64,000 nucleotides of DNA from positions 1 through 64,000 of the forward strand of contig NZ_RHWX01000002.1 of assembly GCF_003938605.1 (NCBI RefSeq), written 5' to 3'. The notes under the pieces were generated by a model. It was not told where the DNA came from. It saw nothing but the letters and a program-made list of their open reading frames with translations, and ran no database searches. Shown piece by piece: positions 57,350 to 64,000 of the stretch. The position numbers and the translations under genes were made by a program. Origin of the DNA: Brevundimonas sp. 357. GTDB taxonomy: Bacteria; Pseudomonadota; Alphaproteobacteria; Caulobacterales; Caulobacteraceae. Within the stretch, counting starts at the first letter, position 1, and each line of letters opens with the position of its first letter.

Positions 57350-60100
57350 TCAGTACAGGATCTTCCGCAGGCTGATCCTGAACGTCCGGCCCAGCGGGTC
57401 GAGGTAGTCGGGCTGATAGGACAGCGGCGTCTCGCCCAGGCCGTCGCGGACCTTCAGGCGCTGGTCGAAGATGTTCTCGACGCCGACGCTGACGCGGGCG
57501 CCCTTCAGCCACGGGTAGCGCGACACCAGGCTCTCACGCGATGACAGGTCGGCGAACAGGTTCAGGTTCACCGTCGTCAGGTCCGAGAAGCTCAGGTCGT
57601 CGTCCGGCGACGAGCCGCCGTTGATCCGCGTGGACTCTTTCCAGTTGGCGTTCAGGAAGCCGCCCATGCCGCTCTTGAAGGCGCCCATCTGCAGCTGGAC
57701 TTCATTGCGGGACTGGCCGCCGCGCGCGCCGATGGCGGCGCCGTCCAGCAGGTCGAGCACCGGCAGGCCGTCGCGGATCGTGATCTCATCCTGGATGCGA
57801 TAGGTGTGATACAGCGAGACGTTGAACCGCCCCTGGCCCGGCATCATGCCGCCGCCACGGTTACGCCCGCCGCCGCCCTGCATTCGCATCCCGCCGCCAG
57901 GGGGCGGGCCGCCCGCGCTGTGACCTCCCGGAGGCGGGCCGCCCTCGACGCGCATGACAGTGGGCGCGCCGCCGCCCGGTCCGCGTTGGCCGCCGCCGCT
58001 GCGCGCGTTCATGCGCGCCATGGCCGCCGGATCCGGCTTGCCGAAGGCGGTCGAGAAGTTCAGACCCCAGCGGATTTCCTGCTGCTCGGCCTTCTGGAAG
58101 TTCAAGGGCCGGGCGTCGATCGACAGCAGATTGCCGTCCAGGTCGCGTGTGAAGCGCTCGGGCAGGGCGGCTTCCAGTTCGGGCGTGATGGTCGGGAAGG
58201 AGGCGATGGAGCCTTCCGTCTCGGTCCGGGTGTAGTTGGCCGTGAAGCGCAGATCCCTGTCCTTCAGCGGGGTCAGGTTGACGCCGAACTTCAGGACGCG
58301 CTTGGTCTCCTCGGACAGGTTGGGGTTGCCGCCCTCGATGCGGACGATGTTGACCGACTGGCCGGTGGCGAAGTCATAGACCGGCACGTTTGGGGTCGAG
58401 ATCGTCGGGTCGTTCAACTGCGACATCGACGGGGCCTTCTGCTCGTCGGCCCAGCTGGCGGTGAAGTTGACCGGCTCCCACGGCGACCAGTTCAGCCCGA
58501 CGGTATAGGCCGACAGGCCGCCGAAGTCGGACAGGTCTTCGTAGGCCAGGTTCAGGTTGGCCGACAGGTCGCCGAGCGCGCCCAGCACCTCGCGGTCGCG
58601 GCTGGCGATCGGCAGGTTGAAGTTGCCCGAGGCGCTGGTGCGGTCGCGCGACAGGGAGCGTTCGGAGAAGACGCTGGCCTGCTGTTCCTCGGAGAAGCGC
58701 AGGTTCTCCGAATCCAGCGACTGGCTGTCGAAGCCGACCTTGAAGGTCGAGGTCAGCGATCCGGCCGGGCCTTCCCAGGCCGTGCCGTTGATGACGCCCT
58801 CGACGCTGGTCTTGCTGGAGATGGAGCGCGCCGTGTCGAACGGATTGGTCGGCAGCTGGCCCAGGTCGCCGAACGGGTCGATGGTTCCCGCCGTCACGCC
58901 TGCCTGAAGGGCGTCGTCGTTGAGGCCGCGGCCGGTGCGGGTCTTGGTCTCGGTGCGGTCGTAGCCGCCGTTCACCGTCCAGCGCCAGTCGCCCAGATAG
59001 CCGTCGACCAGGAAACCCAGCTGGCCTGACATGGTGTCGGTCTGCCGCCCCAGCGCGCCGGGCGCATCGACATAGCGGTGCAGCAGCACGTCACTGGCGA
59101 AGGGCGAATAGGGGCTGGCCGAGGGCAGGGCCAGGCTGAGGCCCGGCAGGCCCAGGTAGGAGAAGCTGGAGGTGTCCTCCAGCTCGCCGCTGAGCGTCAG
59201 CGACATGGTCTGGTTCAGGTCGCGCACCAGGGAGCCGGAGATGGAGCTGTTCTCACGCTTGGGCGACAAGGTGCGATAGGCGGTCAGGTCGTCGGTGCGC
59301 GGTCCGACGCCGAAGTCGGACAGGGCGGCGCCGCCCGCCGCGCCCGCGCCGACCGAGGCGGTCGTCACGCCTTGGCCCAGCAGGGCCGACAGGGCGGGAT
59401 CGATCTCGCCGCCGCCGGGCGCGGTGACATTGCCCATCAGGTCATAGGGAACGCCGTCGCGGGTGATGTTGCGCTCGGTCTCGAACAGGGGGGTGTCGCG
59501 TTCGTACTCCAGGTCCAGTGTCCAGCGCTGCTTGCCCGAGATGCGCAGGATGTTGCTTTCCAGGTCGGTCATGGTGCGGCCGCCCTGGTCGGGACGGCGG
59601 GCGCTGGCCTGCATGGTCACGGAGCGGAAGTCGGCCTTCAGTACGAAGTTCACGACCCGCTGGTCGGCGCTGTAGCCGTAGGACAGGGCGGTTTCCTCGG
59701 GCAGGATTTCGGTGCGCTCGATGGCCTCGGGCGGGATGCCGCGAATCTCGCGAAAACCGGAGATGCGCCGTCCGTTGACCAGGAAGACCGGCGAGCCGCC
59801 GCGCGAACTGCGCGTCACCGGCTCCAGCAGGGTCATCAGCTCTTCGATGCTGCTGGCGCCGTAAGCCTTGATCTGCTCCTCGTCGAGAGTCAGCTCGGGC
59901 TCATAGTCGCCCAGGGCCGCGCCGCGTCGGGCGGTGGTCACGGCCGCGAGCGTGCCCAGGTCATAGGCGCCGTCGTCCAGCTCCTCCTGCGGGACCGGGG
60001 TCGCGGTCTGGGCGGGGGTGGATTGAGGCGATGCAGCGGGCGCCGCCGTGTCGGCAGGGGACAGGGAGGCGAGGGCGAACAGCAAGGCGACTGGCGACAT
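57350..60100 (-). CDS. TonB-dependent receptor with Gly/Pro-rich insert
   Basis: A 916-residue outer-membrane receptor. Signal peptide: MSPVALLFALASLSPADTAA. The plug (about 70-170) is short, with ASSIEELMTLLEPVTRSSRG, VFLVNGRRISGFREI and EALSYG-type EETALSYGYSADQRVVNFVL. The barrel contains NPNLSEETKRVLKFGVNL and DYLDPLGRTFRISLRKILY with terminal Tyr. Near residues 697-755 is a low-complexity insert (GGPPPGGHSAGGPPPGGG, GGGGRNRGGGMMPG) that would form a long flexible loop. ATG at 60100 has AGGA six bases upstream; a TTG 18 bases earlier is the longer alternative. Substrate unknown. Confidence 0.8.
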   Translation of the reverse strand: MSPVALLFALASLSPADTAAPAASPQSTPAQTATPVPQEELDDGAYDLGTLAAVTTARRGAALGDYEPELTLDEEQIKAYGASSIEELMTLLEPVTRSSRGGSPVFLVNGRRISGFREIRGIPPEAIERTEILPEETALSYGYSADQRVVNFVLKADFRSVTMQASARRPDQGGRTMTDLESNILRISGKQRWTLDLEYERDTPLFETERNITRDGVPYDLMGNVTAPGGGEIDPALSALLGQGVTTASVGAGAAGGAALSDFGVGPRTDDLTAYRTLSPKRENSSISGSLVRDLNQTMSLTLSGELEDTSSFSYLGLPGLSLALPSASPYSPFASDVLLHRYVDAPGALGRQTDTMSGQLGFLVDGYLGDWRWTVNGGYDRTETKTRTGRGLNDDALQAGVTAGTIDPFGDLGQLPTNPFDTARSISSKTSVEGVINGTAWEGPAGSLTSTFKVGFDSQSLDSENLRFSEEQQASVFSERSLSRDRTSASGNFNLPIASRDREVLGALGDLSANLNLAYEDLSDFGGLSAYTVGLNWSPWEPVNFTASWADEQKAPSMSQLNDPTISTPNVPVYDFATGQSVNIVRIEGGNPNLSEETKRVLKFGVNLTPLKDRDLRFTANYTRTETEGSIASFPTITPELEAALPERFTRDLDGNLLSIDARPLNFQKAEQQEIRWGLNFSTAFGKPDPAAMARMNARSGGGQRGPGGGAPTVMRVEGGPPPGGHSAGGPPPGGGMRMQGGGGRNRGGGMMPGQGRFNVSLYHTYRIQDEITIRDGLPVLDLLDGAAIGARGGQSRNEVQLQMGAFKSGMGGFLNANWKESTRINGGSSPDDDLSFSDLTTVNLNLFADLSSRESLVSRYPWLKGARVSVGVENIFDQRLKVRDGLGETPLSYQPDYLDPLGRTFRISLRKILY

Positions 60101-60334
60101 GTCGAGTCCTAAAGGCAACCACGAAAACAGGCATGCTCGCGACCGACGCCCTGTCTCGTCGATCGCATCGACTCGATTAAAGAACGATGTGCGCCGAAAG
60201 GGGGCGCGATCGCTCTCCTGGATTAAACTCCTGTAATGCGGGGCTTAGTCCTGTCCGAACCGACAAGACTCCAACGGACGAAGGGGCGGAATCCGTCGGA
60301 CCCGCCCCTCCTTTTTTGCAGCGACGAAGAAGCC
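60101..60334. other. intergenic region between two receptor genes
   Basis: This holds the promoter side of the Gly/Pro-loop receptor and the 3' end of the zinc-type receptor. A GACTC (GANTC methylation) site lies near 60171. A hairpin with a plus-strand U-tract is at 60281. No coding sequence is convincing. Confidence 0.5.
60281..60317 (+). terminator. hairpin with plus-strand U-tract
   Basis: AGGGGCGG pairs with CCGCCCCT, with an inner TCC/GGA pairing, then CC and TTTTTT on the plus strand. The neighbouring genes are on the minus strand, where only TTCGT follows. It may still end the zinc-type receptor transcript, or terminate an unannotated plus-strand RNA. Confidence 0.6.
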
Positions 60335-62461
60335 CTAGAAGCGGGCGCGCACGCCCACCGTCAGGTTGCGCCCGCGCAGGGGCGCCGTCTCGGCCAGGAA
60401 GGAGGCATGGTTGAACGCCGTCTCGTCCAGCAGATTGGTCCCGCGCAGGAAGATCTGCGAGCGCACCGGCCCCAGATCGACGTCATAGGCGACGGTGGCG
60501 TTGACCATGTCGTAGCCCGGCGTCTCATGCTCGAAGGCGGCGATGTCGGTCTGCTTGAAGGTGCGGCTGTATTCGACGTCGCCGGACCACGGCCCCTGGA
60601 AGGCGGCCAGGCGCACGCCCGCCCGCGCCGCCGGAATGCGCGGCAGGTTCCCGCCGTCGCCCTTCAGCTCGCCCTGGACGTAATCGCCGAACACCGTGCC
60701 CGACAGCCACGGGGTGAACTGTTGCGTCAGCTCGCCTTCGATGCCGGTGAAGGTCGCGTCGGCCTGGCTGTAGCGGATCAGGCGGAAGTCTTCGTACTGA
60801 TCCAGCGTCCGGGCGAAGATGTAGTCGTCATAGATGTAGTGATAGGCGCTGACCGAGCCGGTCAGGGCGCCTTCGGTCTTGCGAAGGGTCAGCTCAATCG
60901 AATTGGCCGTCTCGACGTCCAGGTTGGCGTCGCCGATCTCATAGGTGTTGGTCGCCAGGTGAACGCCGTCGGCGTACAGTTCCTGGGCCGAAGGGGCGCG
61001 TTGCGAACGCGACAACGACACGGCGCCGGACCAGCCGGGGGTGAAGTGCCACACCGCCGCACCCGAGATGGAGAAGGGCTTGTGCTCGACATCGGGCAGG
61101 CCGATGGCTGAGGCCTCCTGCCATTCCTGACGCAGGGCGCCTTCCAGGTGCCACAGGCCGATCTCGTATTCCTCCATCACGAACAGGCCGGTGTTCTTGG
61201 TCGTGCTGGGGGCCAGGAAGCTTTCCTCGCCGACGGCGGCGAAGTCGCTCTTGCTCAGTTGCAGGCCGACCACGCCCTTGAAGCCGGCGATCTCGCGGTG
61301 CTGGGCCTCGATGCGACCGTCGTAGCCCTTGTTGGTGAAGGTGGTCGAGACGACGCCTTCCTCAAGCTCGCTGTGCTCGTAGTCGGTGTAGCCGGCGCGC
61401 AGGCGCACGTTCTCGATGCCCGGCAGCGGGTCGCGCAGTTCGCCGCGCAGATCGACACGGCGGCTCTTCAGGCGGACCTCGGGGGCGGCGTGGTCGTGAT
61501 CGCCTTCATGCTCATGCCCGTGATCGTCGTCGCCGTGGCCATGATCGTCGTCGTGACCGTGGTCGTGGCCGCCGCCGCAGTGCAGGTGGTCGCCGTGCGG
61601 GTGGCAGCCCTCATATTCATGGCTGTGACCGGCCAGGCCATAGCGGCTGGTCTGTTCCGTATAGGCCGCGCCCAGATAGCCGCGCGACCCGATCCATGAG
61701 GCGCCCAGCGTCGCGGTCGAGGTCTCGTTGTAGGAACCGTCCAGGCGCGGCTCGTCCCAGCCGGGAACCTTGTAGTCGTCCGACTTTCGCGCGGCCGCCT
61801 CGACGCGGAAGGCGAAGTTGCCGGCGCCGACCGTCAGGCCGACCACGCCCGCTTCCTCGTCATCGACCGAGCCGCGACGGTATTCGGCCACGCCCTCGCC
61901 GCCGTTCGCCGGGATGCGGGTCGGGATCTTCTTGTCCAGCAGGTTGACCGCGCCGCCGATGGCGCCGCCGCCGTAGAGCAGGGCCGCCGGGCCGCGCAGT
62001 ATCTCGACGCCTTCCAGCAGCAGGGGCTCGCCGCTGACCGCGTGGTCGGGCGAGACCTCGGAGGCGTCCATCAGGCCCGCGCCCTCGCTCAGCACCTTGA
62101 CGCGGGGCGAGGTCTGGCCGCGCACCACCGGGCGGCTGGCGCCGCCGCCGAAGGTGTCGGAGTTGACGCCGGGAATGCTGTTCAGGGTGTCGCCCAGGGT
62201 CGACTGGCGCCGGTGGACCAGGTCGTCGCCGCTGAGAAGGGCGACGTGCGAGCCGACGTCGTCGCCTGCGCGGCCCAGGGGCAGGGCGCGCACCACGACC
62301 TCGTCCACCTCATAGGCCTCGGCGGCGCGGGGCGTGTGATCGTGCGGGTCGCCCTGGGACTGACGCTGCACGACGTCTTCGGCGAAAGCAGGCGCAGCGA
62401 CGCCCAGGCTGGTCAGCGCCGCCGCCCCCGCGGCGGTCAGCAGGAAGGTCCGAAATCGCAT
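60335..62461 (-). CDS. ZnuD-like TonB-dependent zinc receptor
   Basis: A 708-residue outer-membrane receptor. After the signal peptide (cleavage near PAFAED, residue 29) the plug spans about 50-170, with HRRQSTLGDTLNSIPGVNSD, FGGGASRPVVRGQ and LYGGGAIGGAVNLLD; the barrel ends GRNLTVGVRARF with terminal Phe. A loop around residues 276-325 holds 16 histidines and two cysteines (HPHGDHLHC, GHDHGHDDDHGHG, DHGHEHEGDHDH), as in ZnuD, and a further His pair (DPHDH) sits near the N-terminus. A Zur-type operator lies upstream. The ATG at 62461 was chosen because GGGGA is eight bases ahead; the ATG at 62470 has no room for a ribosome site. Confidence 0.88.
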   Translation of the reverse strand: MRFRTFLLTAAGAAALTSLGVAAPAFAEDVVQRQSQGDPHDHTPRAAEAYEVDEVVVRALPLGRAGDDVGSHVALLSGDDLVHRRQSTLGDTLNSIPGVNSDTFGGGASRPVVRGQTSPRVKVLSEGAGLMDASEVSPDHAVSGEPLLLEGVEILRGPAALLYGGGAIGGAVNLLDKKIPTRIPANGGEGVAEYRRGSVDDEEAGVVGLTVGAGNFAFRVEAAARKSDDYKVPGWDEPRLDGSYNETSTATLGASWIGSRGYLGAAYTEQTSRYGLAGHSHEYEGCHPHGDHLHCGGGHDHGHDDDHGHGDDDHGHEHEGDHDHAAPEVRLKSRRVDLRGELRDPLPGIENVRLRAGYTDYEHSELEEGVVSTTFTNKGYDGRIEAQHREIAGFKGVVGLQLSKSDFAAVGEESFLAPSTTKNTGLFVMEEYEIGLWHLEGALRQEWQEASAIGLPDVEHKPFSISGAAVWHFTPGWSGAVSLSRSQRAPSAQELYADGVHLATNTYEIGDANLDVETANSIELTLRKTEGALTGSVSAYHYIYDDYIFARTLDQYEDFRLIRYSQADATFTGIEGELTQQFTPWLSGTVFGDYVQGELKGDGGNLPRIPAARAGVRLAAFQGPWSGDVEYSRTFKQTDIAAFEHETPGYDMVNATVAYDVDLGPVRSQIFLRGTNLLDETAFNHASFLAETAPLRGRNLTVGVRARF

Positions 62462-62493
62462 GTCACGCATCCCCGTTACAATGATGGAAGGCT

Positions 62494-62513
62494 TGATATG
62501 TTATAGTATATCA
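62494..62513. promoter_or_regulatory. Zur-type operator
   Basis: TGATATGTTATAGTATATCA is an imperfect 20-bp palindrome (16 symmetric positions) of the GATATGTTATA type known for the zinc repressor Zur. It is 32 bases before the zinc-type receptor start and 90 before the divergent lipoprotein, so either or both could be zinc-repressed. Confidence 0.75.
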
Positions 62514-62603
62514 TTACGCAACCGTTCCCTGACGATTTCGTCCAAGCGGAGCCTTCACAAGCCTTCGACGTTGCAGCAGGGTCGCAGCAGCAAGGGGGCC
62601 GCC

Positions 62604-63482
62604 ATGACCAGATCCGCCACGTTCCAGACCATCGCCGTGACCGCTGCGTTCGGGGTGCTGGCCGCCGGGTGTTCTAGGGAAAAGCCGGCTGAACCGACCT
62701 CGCCGATCGAGGCGCCGGCGGCTCAGAGCGCCGCCGCCGTCGGCTATGCCTGCGAAAGCGGCAAGACGATCGCCGTCGCCTATCCCGACGCTCAGACCGC
62801 CCGCGTGTCCTATGAAGGCAAGGATTACGTCCTGACCAACGTCGTCTCGGCCAGCGGCGCTCGATACGCGGGGCAGGGGCTGGAATGGCATACGGCCAGC
62901 CGGGGCGAGCTGGAGAGCGGCATGCTCAGCCGCGCTGGTCAGGGCGATCAGGCCGGCGGCGTCGTCATCGAGCGTTGCAGTCGTCCGGTCGCCGCCGTGG
63001 CCCCGCCGCCGTCGGGCGCGCCGTGCGCCGTTGAAAACCTCCGCCTGACGGTCGAGGGCGGCGACGCGGGCATGGGGCATCGCCTCACCACCCTGGCGTT
63101 GCGGAACGCCGGACCCAACGCCTGCACCGTGACCGGCTATCCCTCCGTCAGCCTGCTGGACGGCGAGGGCAAGCTGATGACCGGCGTTCGCGCGGTTCAG
63201 GCGCCGAGAAGCTATCTCGCCGAGGGCCGCGCGCCGGCGCCGGTGGAAATCCGCCCGCAACAGGCCGCCTGGTTCGACCTGGCCTGGACCGTCATTCCGC
63301 ATGAAGACAAGGGCGAGACGACCTGCCCCTCGGCCAAGACGGTGCGCGTGACGGCGCCGGGCGCGGCGACGGCGATCGCCCTGCCGCTGGCCTTTACGCC
63401 TTGCGGCGGGCAGGTTGAGGTCAGTCCCCTGCGGCCTGTCGCCGAGGCCTCGTCTCAGCCGGCTTCGGCGTCCGCAAACTAG
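62604..63482 (+). CDS. MliC/DUF4232 lipoprotein
   Basis: A 292-residue lipoprotein: the signal ends FGVLAAGC, with lipidated Cys23. The first domain (about residues 45-120: YACESGKTIAVAYPDAQTAR, GARYAGQGLEWHTASRG) resembles MliC, the C-type lysozyme inhibitor of the outer membrane. The second (about 140-265: CAVENLRLTVEGGDAGMGHR, NAGPNACTVTGYPSV) is a DUF4232-like beta domain. Joint presence suggests a protective surface or periplasmic binding role. The ATG at 62604 follows AAGGGGGCC and begins the lipoprotein signal; the frame is open upstream across the Zur box. Confidence 0.8.
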   Translation: MTRSATFQTIAVTAAFGVLAAGCSREKPAEPTSPIEAPAAQSAAAVGYACESGKTIAVAYPDAQTARVSYEGKDYVLTNVVSASGARYAGQGLEWHTASRGELESGMLSRAGQGDQAGGVVIERCSRPVAAVAPPPSGAPCAVENLRLTVEGGDAGMGHRLTTLALRNAGPNACTVTGYPSVSLLDGEGKLMTGVRAVQAPRSYLAEGRAPAPVEIRPQQAAWFDLAWTVIPHEDKGETTCPSAKTVRVTAPGAATAIALPLAFTPCGGQVEVSPLRPVAEASSQPASASAN

Positions 63483-63521
63483 GGGTTCAAACCCGCCCGA
63501 ATTCAGCGTAGCGGAGCACGC

Positions 63522-64000
63522 ATGACCCAAGATACGAACCTGGCCTTCTACGACCGCGTCTCCGCCGAACTGGCTGACATCCACGCCCAGGGGCTGACCA
63601 AGCCTGAGCGCGTCATCGCCTCGCGTCAGGGGCCGGTGATCTCGGTCAACGGCCGCGACGTGCTGAACTTCTGCGCCAACAACTATCTGGGGCTGGCGGG
63701 CGACGAGCGCGTCACCCAGGCCGGGATCAAGGCGCAGCAAAAATGGGGGGCGGGGACGGCCTCGGTCCGCTTCATCTGCGGCACGCTGGAGATCCACAAG
63801 GAACTGGAGCGCGCGATCGCCGACTATCTCGGCTTTGAGGACGCTATCCTGTTCGCCGCCGCCTTCGACGCCAACGGCGGCATCTTCGAGCCGCTGTTCG
63901 GGGCCGAGGACGCCATCGTCTCGGACAGCCTGAACCACGCCTCCATCATCGACGGGGTGCGCCTGTCGAAGGCCCAGCGTTACCGTTTCGTCAACTCCGA
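63522..64000 (+). CDS. kbl: glycine C-acetyltransferase (2-amino-3-ketobutyrate CoA ligase), partial
   Basis: The first 159 codons of a PLP-dependent alpha-oxoamine synthase run off the window. Visible family pieces are VISVNGRDVLNFCANNYLGL, GAGTASVRFICGTLEIHKEL and DSLNHASIIDGVRLSKA. Kbl splits 2-amino-3-ketobutyrate with CoA into glycine and acetyl-CoA in threonine breakdown, usually with tdh next to it, which may lie to the right. GCGGAGCACGC precedes the ATG. The lysine that binds PLP is beyond the edge. Confidence 0.9.
   Translation, partial: MTQDTNLAFYDRVSAELADIHAQGLTKPERVIASRQGPVISVNGRDVLNFCANNYLGLAGDERVTQAGIKAQQKWGAGTASVRFICGTLEIHKELERAIADYLGFEDAILFAAAFDANGGIFEPLFGAEDAIVSDSLNHASIIDGVRLSKAQRYRFVNS

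Noticed and set aside
60236..61111. Plus-strand ORF of 291 codons over the zinc-type receptor
   Set aside because: Antisense to the C-terminal half of the receptor, starts within the terminator region, and has no ribosome site or domain.

Overview
This is a GC-rich alphaproteobacterial chromosome segment. The S10-spc-alpha gene order without rpsD, the wealth of TonB-dependent receptors, a type II secretion cluster, and the propionyl-CoA/methylmalonyl-CoA route all fit the Caulobacterales. Brevundimonas is the best guess, but this is inferred from gene style and not from a database match. No tRNA, rRNA, insertion sequence, phage or CRISPR array was seen.

Layout. Positions 1-3500 hold a tiny disordered ORF on the minus strand, a FemAB/GNAT-like acyltransferase, a JmjC/cupin-like oxygenase and a GIN-domain adhesin-like protein. 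A small beta-barrel porin (3645-4403, minus) sits beside the ribosomal block. From 4989 to 20055 runs the ribosomal superoperon: rpsJ to rpmD, then rplO-secY-adk, a TonB-like protein, and rpsM-rpsK-rpoA-rplQ. It has likely promoters before rpsJ and before rpsM, and a structured leader before rpsJ. Then come a DUF4180 protein, a large secreted M14 metallopeptidase and an APC amino-acid permease (minus).

From 25278 to 40758 is an outer-membrane and secretion block. A glycine/asparagine-repeat surface lipoprotein is followed by an OAR-like TonB-dependent receptor, then by gspC-D-E-F-G-H-I-J-K-L-M and a trailing small lipoprotein, nearly all overlapping by a few bases. In gspG and gspH a 117-bp palindromic element (39 codons) lies in frame inside the prepilin leader. 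gspJ carries a shorter inverted repeat at the same place.

On the minus strand follow a CHASE2 sensor kinase, a LysM-FecR periplasmic protein and an OmpR-type response regulator, which together look like one envelope-sensing system. The next block (45237-57137) is propionate/branched-chain catabolism: a LysR regulator divergent from mmsA, a PccR/ScfR-type regulator divergent from pccB, then pccA, the two methylmalonyl-CoA mutase subunits and the epimerase. These take propionyl-CoA to succinyl-CoA. TTGCAA-N2-TTGCA boxes occur in both divergent intergenic regions and suggest a shared regulon. pccA has a lower-GC, winged-helix-like segment fused in frame to its N-terminus.

The window ends with two minus-strand TonB-dependent receptors, one with a Gly/Pro-rich insert and one a ZnuD-like zinc receptor with a Zur-type operator. 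After them come a MliC/DUF4232 lipoprotein and the start of kbl.
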